DNA of 44,792 nucleotides from an uncultured Oceanospirillaceae bacterium (GTDB lineage: Bacteria > Pseudomonadota > Gammaproteobacteria > Pseudomonadales > Balneatricaceae), in the NCBI GenBank assembly GCA_913057435.1, contig CAJXNY010000042.1:1-44792 (forward strand), in the 5' to 3' direction. Under the pieces are notes generated by a model that had not been told where the DNA came from, ran no database searches, and saw only the letters and a list, made by a program, of their open reading frames with translations. Made by a program: the position numbers and the translations under genes. This document shows, piece after piece, positions 36,273-44,726 of the stretch. Every line of letters starts with the position of its first letter. Positions within the stretch are counted from its first letter, which is position 1.

Positions 36273-37217
36273 ATGTCAGGTAAAACAGTCCGGGGTACAA
36301 CGGTCAGCATCATGGATGGCGGCATGGGGCGAGAACTGGAACGCCGTGGCGCACCGTTTCGTCAGCCGGAGTGGTCGGCGCTGGCGATGATGGAAGCGCC
36401 GGAGACGGTGCAGGCAGTACATAGTGCTTTTATCAACAGCGGTGCCCAGGTGATCCTTACCAACAGTTATGCGCTGGTGCCGTTTCATATCGGTGAAGCA
36501 CGCTTTACCGCAGACGCTGAAAACCTGGCCGGGCAGTCAGGCCTGGTAGCCCGTGCGGCAGCAGATCAGGCATCGTTACCGGTGCGGGTGGCCGGTGCCA
36601 TCCCGCCACTGTTTGGTTCTTACCGTGCCGACCTCTATCAGCCCGATCAGGCGGTGCGCGTCGTGACGCCTCTGATTACTGGCCTGTTTCCCCATGTTGA
36701 TTGCTGGCTGCTGGAAACCCAGAGCCTGATACAGGAAGCGGTTGAGGTCTGTCGTGTGCTCAGGCAACTGGATACCGAGACAAAGCCTGTCTGGATTGCT
36801 TTCAGCCTTCAGGACGAAGGCGCGGTGCAGTCGCCATGCCTGCGTTCCGGTGAGTCAGTTGAGGGCGCAATCTGCGCGGTGATGAGCGCTGAAGTGACAG
36901 CGATTCTGTTTAACTGTTGCCAGCCGGAAGTGATTGAAGCGGCGTTAAGTGTTGCCGGAAAGACTCTGCAGCAGCTGGGGCGTAGTGATGTCGAACTGGG
37001 TGCGTATGCCAATGCTTTCCCGGCACAGCGGGAGGATGCCGCGGCCAATGATAATCTGAATGAACTGCGTGAAGATCTGACACCTGAAGCCTACCTTGAC
37101 TGGGCGCGTCGCTGGCATTTACAGGGTGCTTCATTGATAGGGGGCTGCTGTGGGGTTGGCCCGGCGCATATTGCCGTATTGAGCGAGCACTTTACCCCGA
37201 GTGAGCGTGCAGAATAG
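36273..37217 (+). CDS. Homocysteine S-methyltransferase family protein (MmuM-like)
   Basis: 315 residues from ATG 36273. Markers: [13 protein letters not shown] near the start, ILTNSYA, the first zinc Cys in LFNCCQPE, and the paired Cys in [12 protein letters not shown] near the end. These three Cys hold the zinc that activates homocysteine thiol. The donor is usually S-methylmethionine, but betaine is also used by relatives. The frame is open from a GTG at 36084 overlapping the previous gene's stop, but the extra 63 residues do not resemble the family, and part of that DNA looks like a scrambled LysR antisense fragment. The 36222 ATG is another candidate start. The enzyme probably belongs to methionine salvage; an operon with the threonine aldolase is uncertain. 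Confidence 0.8.
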   Translation: MSGKTVRGTTVSIMDGGMGRELERRGAPFRQPEWSALAMMEAPETVQAVHSAFINSGAQVILTNSYALVPFHIGEARFTADAENLAGQSGLVARAAADQASLPVRVAGAIPPLFGSYRADLYQPDQAVRVVTPLITGLFPHVDCWLLETQSLIQEAVEVCRVLRQLDTETKPVWIAFSLQDEGAVQSPCLRSGESVEGAICAVMSAEVTAILFNCCQPEVIEAALSVAGKTLQQLGRSDVELGAYANAFPAQREDAAANDNLNELREDLTPEAYLDWARRWHLQGASLIGGCCGVGPAHIAVLSEHFTPSERAE

Positions 37218-37384
37218 CTGATCGCTCAGTCAGTTGTTTGTGCTGCTCACCCTTGCTATTGGTGACCGCATTCCCGCCGGATATTTATGGGCTTTCCTGC
37301 AATATTTTACAATCGTGCTTAAATGCCCTGGCGCATACTGGCTGCATTGGTGTACATGCCCTCGGGTTCAGGAGTAACGATGTA

Positions 37385-38455
37385 ATGAGTAATACACAGA
37401 GAGTGTCCGGCCTGGATGGCCTGCAAGGCGGTTTCACCAGCGACAATATTGCCGGGGCCTCACCGCAGGTACTGGATGCACTGATGGCGGCCAGTATTGG
37501 TGCAGCGCAGCCGTATGGTAATGATGAGCTGACGGCACAGCTGGAGCAGCAGTTCATCGCGCTGTTTGAGTGTGATCTGCGGCTGTTTCTGGTGCCAACG
37601 GGGACGGCGGCCAATGTGATCAGCCTGGCCACGGTGACTCCTGGCTGGGGCGCTATCCTCTGTCACCCGGATGCCCATATCAATAATGATGAGTGCAGTG
37701 CGCCTGAGTTTTATACGGGCGGTGCGCGGCTGGTGCCTGTTGATGGCCCCCATGGCAAGCTGGACCCTGGTTTGCTGCGTGACGCTGCTCAGCGTAAACG
37801 GGGGGATGTACATAGCGTACAGCCGTCGGCGGTCAGTATTACGCAGGCGACGGAAACCGGCCATGTTTACAGTCTGGCTGAGTTGCATGAAGTAGGACAG
37901 GTCTGCCGTGAAAGCGGGATGAAACTGCATATGGACGGCGCTCGCTTTGCCAATGCACTGGTGGCGCTGGATTGCTCTCCGGCTCAGATGACCTGGCAAG
38001 CCGGTGTTGATGTACTGTCGTTCGGTGCCACTAAAAATGGCGTGTTGTCGGCTGAGGCGATTGTGCTGTTTGATACTGAACTGGCGGACGAGATGGCGTT
38101 TCGGCGCAAACGCGGTGGTCATCTATTCTCCAAAATGCGCATGCTGTCGGCGCAGATCGACGCGTATCTGCATGATGATCTCTGGCTGCACAATGCGCGC
38201 CATGCCAATGATATGGCGCAACGCTTGAGCTGCGGTCTGAGTGTGATCGAGGGTGTTGAGTTGCTGGGGGATACCGAAGCCAATATTATTTTCTGCCGGA
38301 TGCCGCCGGTAATGACTGAAAGCCTGCTAGCAGCGGGTTTTCAGTTTTACACCCGTCGCTGGGGGCCGGGCGTGGTGAGGCTGGTAACCAGCTTTGCGAC
38401 CTCTGAGCGAGAAGTTGATGCGTTTGTTGCAACGGCAGCAGAGCTGGCGGGCTGA
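37385..38455 (+). CDS. ltaE: Low-specificity L-threonine aldolase (PLP)
   Basis: 356 residues from ATG 37385. Fold-type I PLP markers: [17 protein letters not shown] with [61 protein letters not shown] with the ring Asp, and the Schiff-base Lys in LSFGATKNG. It splits L-threonine or L-allo-threonine into glycine and acetaldehyde in the cytoplasm. The longer frame from 37238 adds 49 residues without family resemblance. AGGAG at about 37371 serves as ribosome site. Its acetaldehyde or glycine links with one-carbon and methionine metabolism of the preceding gene are possible. A REP pair directly follows the stop codon. Confidence 0.9.
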   Translation: MSNTQRVSGLDGLQGGFTSDNIAGASPQVLDALMAASIGAAQPYGNDELTAQLEQQFIALFECDLRLFLVPTGTAANVISLATVTPGWGAILCHPDAHINNDECSAPEFYTGGARLVPVDGPHGKLDPGLLRDAAQRKRGDVHSVQPSAVSITQATETGHVYSLAELHEVGQVCRESGMKLHMDGARFANALVALDCSPAQMTWQAGVDVLSFGATKNGVLSAEAIVLFDTELADEMAFRRKRGGHLFSKMRMLSAQIDAYLHDDLWLHNARHANDMAQRLSCGLSVIEGVELLGDTEANIIFCRMPPVMTESLLAAGFQFYTRRWGPGVVRLVTSFATSEREVDAFVATAAELAG

Positions 38456-38522
38456 TCGCCAGCAAGCTGGCTCCTACGGTGATGGCTACGCGCTGATTGT
38501 AGGAGTGAGCTTGCTCGCGATA
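38454..38522. repeat. Inverted pair of REP elements
   Basis: GATCGCCAGCAAGCTGGCTCCTAC (38454-38477) and GTAGGAGTGAGCTTGCTCGCG (38499-38519) are opposite-facing copies of the Pseudomonas-type REP (GTAGGAGCgAGCTTGCTcGCGA). They overlap the threonine aldolase stop and separate it from the AraC gene. No REP-associated transposase is in the window. Confidence 0.85.
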
Positions 38523-38578
38523 CTCTGCTTGCCAGTAACGTCACTCTACATTCAAACACAGATGGTATAACTCAGCGC

Positions 38579-39388
38579 ATGAAAGACAGTGTTCATTACC
38601 ACCGTGTTAGCGGCACCTCTGATCTGATTCTCAGTGAGGGGTTTTACGCTCAGTATGAGTTCAAGCCGCACTATCATCTGGACTACCATATCGGTCTGGT
38701 GTTTGAAGGTGTGCAGCGTCAGCAGTTTCAGGGGCAATCCGTACTGCTGGGGCCTGGGCGGATCTCGGTGATGCCGCCGGGTGAGGTTCACGATGGTCGC
38801 GGCCATGAGCAATGTGCCTATCGGATGCGTACTTTTCGCATTGCCCCACAACTGCTGGCCGACAGTGTTGAAGCGTTGTCCGGCAGCACGGTTGAACTCG
38901 AGTTTGCCGGTGCGATGGTTGAAGACAGCAGGGTTGCCAGCCAGCTGGTGCAGCTGTTTGAAGGTATCCAGCACCCGGATGGCCTGGCTGCCTTGCCTGT
39001 TGAGGAAGCCTGGCTGACGTTGTTTGAGCCGTTATTGACGCAGCTGAAGGTGGTTCGGCCCCAGCAGATCAGCGGTGGCCTGTCTGTTGCGCATCTGCGA
39101 CGAGTGCGTGAGTACTGTCACGATAACCTGGCCAGCAAAATTAGCCTGGAGCAGCTGGCGGCGCTGTGTGAGCTGAGTCGTTACCAGTTTCTACGCCGGT
39201 TTGAGCGCAGTATGGGGCTGACACCGCATAACTGGCTGACCCAGCTGCGGCTGGAAAAAGCCTGCCTGTTGTTGCGTCAGCCTGATTATTTGCTTACTCA
39301 GGTTGCACTGGATGTTGGTTTTTATGATCAGAGCCACTTTATCCGCGCGTTTCGTAAAGCCTACACTGTGCTGCCATCCCAGTATTGA
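38579..39388 (+). CDS. AraC-family regulator with cupin-like sensor domain
   Basis: 269 residues. N-terminal beta-rich sensor (FYAQYEFKPHYHLDYHIGLVFEGVQRQQF with His ligands, then VMPPGEVHDG) and two AraC helix-turn-helices at the end: ISLEQLAALCELSRYQFLRRFERSMGLTPHNWLTQLRLEKACLLL and LTQVALDVGFYDQSHFIRAFRKAYTVLPSQY. The chain stops right after the final PSQY motif; full family members usually run a few residues more. Its last 28 bases overlap the 3' end of the convergent acyltransferase gene. Targets and ligand are unknown; threonine aldolase upstream or a transporter outside the window are possible. Confidence 0.9.
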   Translation: MKDSVHYHRVSGTSDLILSEGFYAQYEFKPHYHLDYHIGLVFEGVQRQQFQGQSVLLGPGRISVMPPGEVHDGRGHEQCAYRMRTFRIAPQLLADSVEALSGSTVELEFAGAMVEDSRVASQLVQLFEGIQHPDGLAALPVEEAWLTLFEPLLTQLKVVRPQQISGGLSVAHLRRVREYCHDNLASKISLEQLAALCELSRYQFLRRFERSMGLTPHNWLTQLRLEKACLLLRQPDYLLTQVALDVGFYDQSHFIRAFRKAYTVLPSQY

Positions 39389-40164
39389 TCTCCTGAAATA
39401 TCGGGGTGTGTTGCCGCTTCTTGGAAATGTCTTTCATATTCTGCACAGATACTGCTATGAATTGTTTCGTATAGCGCCTTTAGCTCTGGTTTCATGGTGC
39501 TGAGTGCAGACTCAGTGGTAATAAAGTAAGGTGCGCGCACTCCATGGTAATCGATGGGCTTTCCTGCGGGTTCGAAGAATATTCCAGATCGCTTAAGCAA
39601 CTTGGGAAGAAAGGGCTCCATCATCGCAAAGACGTTGGTTTTCCCGGTTAAAACGGTAAGCGATGTTGTTGCAAGGAAAGCAGAGACTGCAATCATGGGA
39701 AACATGCGTCGTTCCTGCTCGTCAAATATGAGCTCGCTCGAGTTACCAAAGCGGTCTTGATGTTCATCATGGCGGCGTCTGAATGTGCCATCGACAGCAA
39801 GGCGTGATATTTCACAAACGGTATCTCTACTCAAATTCAGTTGCTCAATGAATGCGTTATCTAAACTACTGTGGCAGTACCTCTCGAGAGGAAGTGGTTT
39901 TGGTATACCGCCTTTTATGGCCGGAACAATTCTTACACAGCTGGCCGGGTAACCACTTTCCTTATGTATGATCAGGCAATGAAGTGCATATGAATCAAAC
40001 TCGTCGGACTCTTTCTTATCAGGGAAATCCCCCAGAGGCTCATAGCCAAATTCTTCACAGTAAACACGGTAACGCAGCTGATAGATAAGGTCTTTACGTG
40101 GTGTGTCATAAATGAAATTCACAGAAAAATATTTTTGAAATTTCTCTGACAGCGAATTTGTCAT
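39361..40164 (-). CDS. PEP-CTERM/exosortase-associated-type acyltransferase (autoinducer-synthase/FeeM-like fold)
   Basis: 267 residues. The pattern YQLRYRVYCEEFGYEP (28-43), ASCVRIVPA, LERYC and CEISRLAVDGTFRRR fits the acyltransferase family found near exosortases and the related N-acyl amino acid synthases, which share the GNAT-like fold of LuxI. These enzymes move an acyl chain from acyl-ACP/CoA to an amine. No exosortase or PEP-CTERM gene is in the window. GGAAG lies upstream of the ATG. A ThiF/E1-like gene precedes it on the same strand by about 130 bases. The 3' end overlaps the AraC gene. The fragment at 43.8 kb is a second copy, cut by an IS30 element. Confidence 0.8.
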   Translation of the reverse strand: MTNSLSEKFQKYFSVNFIYDTPRKDLIYQLRYRVYCEEFGYEPLGDFPDKKESDEFDSYALHCLIIHKESGYPASCVRIVPAIKGGIPKPLPLERYCHSSLDNAFIEQLNLSRDTVCEISRLAVDGTFRRRHDEHQDRFGNSSELIFDEQERRMFPMIAVSAFLATTSLTVLTGKTNVFAMMEPFLPKLLKRSGIFFEPAGKPIDYHGVRAPYFITTESALSTMKPELKALYETIHSSICAEYERHFQEAATHPDISGDQYWDGSTV

Positions 40165-40297
40165 TGTCTGCTTCCTTGTCGGTGTGACATGTAAGTATTG
40201 AGATTCCGCCGATCACGGTTCTGATTGGATGAATGGAAAAGTAGCTGCCTTGTCGCTGCGTGTTGGGTGCTCAATTTGAAAGATAACCGTATCCTTT

Positions 40298-41146
40298 TTA
40301 AAGGAGTATTTTCTTCGCTACCTGGAAAGCCAGCTTTTGTAATGGGTTACTATTTCCACCGGGTCGCCATGTTTTTTTAAGCTTATTACGATAGGCATCA
40401 AAATGTAGCCCGTATGGGGCGCTGATAATCTCGCCCCGTCCCAGCAGAATTTTTAGTGCGTTTGATCCTGCAATTCCTGCGCACATATCTACAGCCATTG
40501 GGGTTGAAGGGCCTCTTTTGGCTTTGAAGTCAGCTCTGCTTTTATCTACCAGGTATGTCCGCTGCATCATTGAGGGGGAGAGCCCAATCAATAATTTTAT
40601 AAGCTGCTCTTCATCGGAATGGCCCTCCAGCCGGAAGTAATTCTCAAAGGTCATGCCTCCAGGCATAAAGGCAAGGAAAGCGCAGCCCATGCCGAACGGT
40701 GCAGCAGTAATAGCAGGAATATTTTTCTCAGCACATTTTTTAAATGCCATTTTTCTGGCATCAAGAGCAAAAAAATCCAGGCTATCTACGTACAGGTCAA
40801 CTCCATTGAAGAAGTCGTCAATGTTGCCCCTGTTAATGCCACGGTTGAATGTTTTTATATCTGCTTCAGGGTTTATATCCCGTGCCATTTTCTCCATAAC
40901 ATCTAGCTTTTCTTTTCCTACGGTACTTATAAAAGCACCTGATTGTCGGTTGAAATTGTGGACTTCAAAAGAGTCGAAGTCTGCGATGTTGAATTTAGTA
41001 ATCCCTAACCTGATAAGTGTTAGCAGGTGTGCGCCACCAACACCACCTAGCCCGGCGATTGCAATTCTTTTTGAAGAAAGGTATGCCTGCTCTTGCTCGG
41101 TTATCCAGCCAATATTTCTGGATGTGGCATTGTTGTAGTTATACAT
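40298..41146 (-). CDS. ThiF/HesA/E1-like adenylating enzyme
   Basis: 282 residues from ATG 41146. The ATP-binding loop AIAGLGGVGGAHLL (GxGGxG at 32-38), Asp56/Asp58 in NIADFDSFEVHNFNRQ and the Arg within NFNRQ are those of the MoeB/ThiF/E1 superfamily. The usual crossover Cys and zinc Cys pairs of MoeB are not visible, so it may only adenylate, or act as a fused-type oxygenated relative. E1-like proteins activate a C-terminal Gly or a small-molecule carboxyl group by AMP. The partner is not apparent here; the acyltransferase downstream on the same strand is a candidate. The longer frame to 41284 is AT-rich and unlikely; the AT-rich DNA beyond probably holds the promoter. Confidence 0.8.
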   Translation of the reverse strand: MYNYNNATSRNIGWITEQEQAYLSSKRIAIAGLGGVGGAHLLTLIRLGITKFNIADFDSFEVHNFNRQSGAFISTVGKEKLDVMEKMARDINPEADIKTFNRGINRGNIDDFFNGVDLYVDSLDFFALDARKMAFKKCAEKNIPAITAAPFGMGCAFLAFMPGGMTFENYFRLEGHSDEEQLIKLLIGLSPSMMQRTYLVDKSRADFKAKRGPSTPMAVDMCAGIAGSNALKILLGRGEIISAPYGLHFDAYRNKLKKTWRPGGNSNPLQKLAFQVAKKILL

Positions 41147-41574
41147 AATTTTCCGGAAGGGTTTGTTAATTAATATATCGTTTTTATATGACGTCTGATC
41201 ACTTGTATTTGATAGGTACAGATCTGAAAAATACAATAAGCATAGGCTTTGTGGATATACATATAAAAAATAGATAATTAACATGAATTTTTTATATGTT
41301 AATGGTTTTTGGTTTTGTTGCTTGTAAATAAATAAGTAAACATACTGCTTTCTAGAGGCAGCTATAAATGTTCTTCAAACTTTTAATTCTGTGCATTGGC
41401 CGGATCATTCAATATATATGGCTGTGTGTCTGATATTCCTGCAACCCCCAACATTGTGAGTATGGGCTACTACGCAAGCAACAGTGGGGTTGTCGAGTGA
41501 CTTACCCGGTGCCGATACCTCTTGGTACAAAACAGCTAAACTGACAGTATCCAGCAACTGAGCGGGGTGTGGTT
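41147..41574. other. 428-bp AT-rich intergenic region
   Basis: Likely holds the divergent promoters of the ThiF-like gene (minus) and the small plus-strand gene. A tiny hydrophobic frame (41368-41433, MFFKLLILCIGRIIQYIWLCV) with AGAGG upstream is the only possible extra gene. Confidence 0.5.
41368..41433 (+). CDS. Possible 21-residue hydrophobic peptide
   Basis: The frame is short, hydrophobic and carries an AGAGG eight bases before ATG, as in type I toxins or small membrane peptides. With no homologue known and AT-rich DNA generating such frames by chance, this is a weak call. Confidence 0.15.
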   Translation: MFFKLLILCIGRIIQYIWLCV

Positions 41575-41808
41575 ATGATATTGGCAGAGATGCGCCGTAT
41601 GCTGGCGCGTAATAAGGTGCGGGAGGGGGTATTAAAGCCCGCCGAGACTGGCGGTGGCTGGCAGGTTGCACTGGAAGATTATGAGGGTCAGCAGCATGCG
41701 CTGACCCGCCACGATGGTGTCGCCCGGTTGTATCATTCGCTGGACCGGGCGACGGCGATCCTGCGTGAACTGGGTGTGGAGCGAATCTGTGTGGTTGAGC
41801 GGTTCTGA
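41575..41808 (+). CDS. Small conserved hypothetical protein
   Basis: 77 residues (an in-frame GTG at 41569 would add two). It reads MILAEMRRMLARNKVREGVLKPAETGGGWQVALEDYEGQQHALTRHDGVARLYHSLDRATAILRELGVERICVVERF. The second half (beta hairpin then helix, RHDGVARLYHSLDRATAILRELG) is reminiscent of small proteins annotated as plasmid-replication-related, but no activity is known. No signal peptide. It sits 17 bases from the convergent end of the BenE-type gene. Its codon use is like that of neighbouring chromosomal genes, so it is likely a native gene. Confidence 0.6.
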   Translation: MILAEMRRMLARNKVREGVLKPAETGGGWQVALEDYEGQQHALTRHDGVARLYHSLDRATAILRELGVERICVVERF

Positions 41809-41825
41809 CTTGCGGCCTGGGCGGG

Positions 41826-43016
41826 TTATCGCTCTGCTGCGGTTACCTTAACCCGGCGCGGTTTGATGCCATCACGCAGATGCCAGGCCAGCAGACCAAA
41901 CGTAATGCCCCAGAATGCGCTGCCTACATCAAACAGGGTCAGTCCGGAGGCGGTTACCAGAAACGTGATCAGCGCAGCTTCCCGGCTGTCACCACCGGCA
42001 AGTGCGCCGTGCAGGCTATTGCCGATAGTGCCCAATAACGCCAGCCCGGCAATGGCGAGCACCAGCTCGTTGGGTAGCGCGGCAAACAGGCTGGCGACAG
42101 TGGCACCAAAGATACCGGCCCCGAGGTAAAAAATACCCGCCCACACCGATGCTTTGTAGCGCAGTGCCGGGTTGGGGTCCGCTTCTTTACCCATACAGAT
42201 TGCTGCGGTGATGGCGGCCAGACCAATGGAGAAACAGCCAAAAGGGGCCAGAATCAGGCTGGTCAGCCCGGTCCAGCTGATCAGCGGGGATGCTGGAGTG
42301 TGGTAGCCGTTGGCACGCAGAACGGCCAGTCCGGGCATATTCTGTGAGGCAATGTTCACAATCAGCAGTGGTACGCCAACACCGATCAGTGACGTCAGTT
42401 CGAAGCTGGGCAGGGTGAAGGTTGGTGTTGTTATTGACCACTCCAGTTGCTGAGTATCGATGTTTCCCTGTGTCGCCGCGATGGCCAGCCCGGCAATCAG
42501 TGTCAGAGGGATAGCATAGCGTGGCAGGGGCGAGCGTAGCAGCAGAAAGGCCAGCAACATGCTGATCACCATCAGCCGCTCAGTACCCATGGCAACAAAC
42601 AGATCCATACCGAATTTTGTCAGAATGCCAGCCAGCATGGCAGCGGCCAGTGGCTGGGGGATGTGACGCATCAGGCGATCGAAAATACCACTGATACCCA
42701 GCACCAGCATGGCCAGTGATGCCACAATAAAAACGCCCACCGCTTCATTCATAGGCACGCCCGACAGGCCGGTCACGAGCAATGCGGCGCCCGGTGTCGA
42801 CCAGGCCGTCAGTATCGGGGTGCGGTAGCGCAGAGACAGACCGATGGTGGAAATGCCCATACCGATACCCAGTGCCCATAACCATGAGCTAATCTGGGTT
42901 GCGCTGGCGTTTGCTGCCAGTGCCGCCTGGAAAACGATGGCAACAGAGCTGGTATAGCCGACGATGACGACGATCATGCCGGTTGTCATATGAGACAGAG
43001 TGCCTGCTTTAGACAT
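41826..43016 (-). CDS. benE: BenE-family benzoate/H+ symporter-like transporter
   Basis: 396 residues in about 12 hydrophobic helices. Family pattern: VVIVGYTSSVAIVFQAALAANASATQISSWLWALGIGMG, PILTAWSTPGAALL, VGVFIVASLAMLVLGISGIFDRLMRHIPQPLAAAMLAGIL, and NIASQNMPGLAVLRANGYHTPASPLISWTGL. It imports benzoate or a similar carboxylate with protons through the inner membrane. No ben/cat catabolic genes are in the window. The divergent XRE-cupin gene pairs with it exactly as sutR (ydcN) pairs with ydcO in E. coli, which suggests a sulphur or carboxylate compound as natural ligand rather than benzoate. Confidence 0.88.
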   Translation of the reverse strand: MSKAGTLSHMTTGMIVVIVGYTSSVAIVFQAALAANASATQISSWLWALGIGMGISTIGLSLRYRTPILTAWSTPGAALLVTGLSGVPMNEAVGVFIVASLAMLVLGISGIFDRLMRHIPQPLAAAMLAGILTKFGMDLFVAMGTERLMVISMLLAFLLLRSPLPRYAIPLTLIAGLAIAATQGNIDTQQLEWSITTPTFTLPSFELTSLIGVGVPLLIVNIASQNMPGLAVLRANGYHTPASPLISWTGLTSLILAPFGCFSIGLAAITAAICMGKEADPNPALRYKASVWAGIFYLGAGIFGATVASLFAALPNELVLAIAGLALLGTIGNSLHGALAGGDSREAALITFLVTASGLTLFDVGSAFWGITFGLLAWHLRDGIKPRRVKVTAAER

Positions 43017-43041
43017 TGTGTGTTCCTCTGTTGTGATAGAT

Positions 43042-43104
43042 AGCGTTAGCGCTGTGCGTTATAGCGTCCGAGGTCGACAACCGTATCACCGTGCGTTATA
43101 ACGT
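43042..43104. promoter_or_regulatory. Repeated operator-like motif between BenE-type and XRE-cupin genes
   Basis: GTGCGTTATAGCGT (43054-43067) and GTGCGTTATAACGT (43091-43104) are near-identical direct copies 37 bp apart; the second contains the perfect palindrome CGTTATAACG. AGCGTTAGCGCT (43042-43053) is a partial third copy. They probably bind the divergent XRE-cupin regulator. Confidence 0.6.
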
Positions 43105-43145
43105 ACAACCTGTTCATTTCGCATCACACTGGTGTCTATATCGCC

Positions 43146-43715
43146 ATGCAGCAGATCAATCAGTACCTGTCATCCACGCTTAAATTACTTCGTACGGAAC
43201 GAGGCTGGAGTCTTGAGCGTGCGGCCAGAGAAACCGGGGTCAGCAAAGCGATGCTGGGCCAGATCGAGCGGGGCGAGTCGAGCCCGACGATAGCGACCCT
43301 GTGGAAAGTTGCCGGAGGCTTTAGTGTGCCGCTTTCTCTGTTTATCGAGCCGCCGACACAGAATGTGGTGGTACGGGTGGCCGATGAGCTGCGTCAGCAG
43401 CCCGCCGAAGACGATATGCTGGTTGCACCACTCTTTGCGTATACCCCGGAATTTGGTTTTGAGATGTTCGAACTGACATTGCTGCCAGGTTATGAGCGTT
43501 ACTCCGAACCTCACGAGCCGGGAATTACTGAGCATGTGATTGTACTGGAAGGGGAGATGGAACTGCTGCTGGCGGGGCAATGGGTGACGATGACAAAAGG
43601 CGCTGCTGTGCGCTTTACCGCTGATGTACCACATGGTTATCGTAACCTGAGTCTCTTGCCAGCGGTTTTTCATAACCTGATTCACTACCCTGCGGCAGCG
43701 TCACGGGCCATGTGA
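43146..43715 (+). CDS. sutR: XRE-family regulator with C-terminal cupin domain (SutR/YdcN-like)
   Basis: 189 residues. Helix-turn-helix RTERGWSLERAARETGVSKAMLGQIERGESSPTIATLWKVAGGFSVPLSLF (17-67), then a small cupin (MFELTLLPGYERYSEPHEPGITEHVIVLEGEMELLLAGQWVTMTKGAAVRFTADVPHGYRN, 110-175). Layout matches E. coli SutR, and the divergent partner is a BenE-type carrier as in ydcN-ydcO. Such proteins repress or activate the neighbouring gene in response to a ligand bound in the cupin. Repeated dyad motifs in the 129-base gap are likely binding sites. Well supported as a family; ligand unknown. Confidence 0.88.
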   Translation: MQQINQYLSSTLKLLRTERGWSLERAARETGVSKAMLGQIERGESSPTIATLWKVAGGFSVPLSLFIEPPTQNVVVRVADELRQQPAEDDMLVAPLFAYTPEFGFEMFELTLLPGYERYSEPHEPGITEHVIVLEGEMELLLAGQWVTMTKGAAVRFTADVPHGYRNLSLLPAVFHNLIHYPAAASRAM

Positions 43716-43786
43716 TCTGTGTTGGGAAGTGGGGAGCGTGTCCATACTGGCGGAAGCCGCTGTGTTCATGCGGTATGTTTTTCATA

Positions 43787-43949
43787 TTAGGTACGGAAAT
43801 GGCTATGTATTGTCTCGTATAAGGCTTTTAATTCGGGATTCATAGTGCTGAGCGCGGATTGAGTTGTAATGAAATAAGGTGCCCGTATTTCATGATAATC
43901 CATGGGTGTCCCTGCCGACTGGAAGATTATTCCTGACGCTGGAGTAAGA
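43787..43949 (-). pseudogene. C-terminal fragment of a second acyltransferase copy, cut by IS30 remnant
   Basis: About 54 residues (SGIIFQSAGTPMDYHEIRAPYFITTQSALSTMNPELKALYETIHSHFRT) match residues ~190-240 of the intact acyltransferase at 39.4 kb with only scattered changes. Homology stops at the IS30 terminal repeat at 43950. The N-terminal part is not found on the far side of the element, so material was lost. The stop codon is earlier than in the intact copy, leaving a shorter tail. Confidence 0.85.
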
Positions 43950-44601
43950 CAATAAGTGCAATCGATTGATATTTCAGATGTGAGCCAGTTGCGAGTACAT
44001 TTCGTAGTTCTCACACACAGAAATGGACGTCAGGAATGCATACACAAACCAGACAATACAAGCAGCTGGCTCTGGGCCAACGATATCAGATCCAGGCGTT
44101 TCTTGGGAAAGGTCATTTCCAAAAAGATATCGCGGCTGTCATCGGCTCTAGCGAAGGCACCTTGTCACGAAAATTGAGCCGAAATACAGCCGTCAAAGGC
44201 TATTGTTCAGAGATAGCTCACGCCCGTGCCGTCAATCGTCGGGACCGATTCAAAGCAGGCCGACAGCGTTGTTGATGTGATGATTAGTTTGTTGAAGCGC
44301 ATGCCTTCAATTTGTACAATTACTCTGGATAATGGAGGCGAATTTACGGCACATGAAAGGGTTTCGGCATCTACGGGGGCTGACATTTACTTTGCCCGAC
44401 CGTATGCCAGTTACCAGCGGGGTACCAATGAAAATACCAATGGCATCATTCGGCGCACCTGGCCAAAGAAAATGTCTCTGGGTCATCTGACAGAAGCTGA
44501 CCTGAGCTCGGTAGAAGTGATGATTAATACTACGTCACGGAAAGTATTGAATGGGCTAACATCGCTGGAAGCCTACACGGGGCTGTCGATTGCACTTATT
44601 G
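43950..44601. mobile_element. IS30-family element, internally deleted
   Basis: 16-bp perfect terminal inverted repeats: CAATAAGTGCAATCGA (43950-43965) and its complement TCGATTGCACTTATTG (44586-44601). The interior carries the start and end of an IS30-type transposase with the centre missing. At about 0.65 kb it is well below the usual 1.0-1.2 kb of the family, and so cannot move by itself. It lies at the break in the acyltransferase copy. No target-site duplication can be named because flanks are not matching. Confidence 0.8.
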
Positions 44602-44606
44602 CTTGA
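44036..44606 (+). pseudogene. IS30-family transposase with internal deletion and frame change
   Basis: The first part (44036-44275) begins MHTQTRQYKQLALGQRYQIQAFLGKGHFQKDIAAVIGSSEGTLSRKLSRNTAVKG, the IS30 helix-turn-helix. In another frame, from about 44250, the C-terminal catalytic half follows: SKQADSVVDVMISLLKRM, TITLDNGGEFTAHE with the second Asp, YFARPYASYQRGTNENTNGIIRR with the Glu. The first catalytic Asp and roughly 200 residues in the middle are missing. Inactive. The stop lies just beyond the right terminal repeat. Confidence 0.85.
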
Positions 44607-44687
44607 ATCCAGTCTGCACCTTAATAAAAGACTGGAAGGTTAAACGAGGGAAAGGGGTTAGATCAAATGTTCAGGAATGGGAAGAGA

Positions 44688-44726
44688 ACAAAAAAAGCCG
44701 CTACTTCATATCTGAAGTAGCGGCTT
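44688..44726 (-). terminator. Rho-independent terminator for a minus-strand gene beyond the window
   Basis: AAGCCGCTACTTCA (44695-44708) pairs perfectly with TGAAGTAGCGGCTT (44713-44726) around TATC. The A-run before it (about 44688-44694) becomes a U-run on the minus strand. It should end a transcript coming from the right of the window. Confidence 0.85.

Noticed and set aside
43787-44014. 75-residue frame as an intact small gene
   Set aside because: It is the tail of an acyltransferase joined to IS30 terminal DNA.
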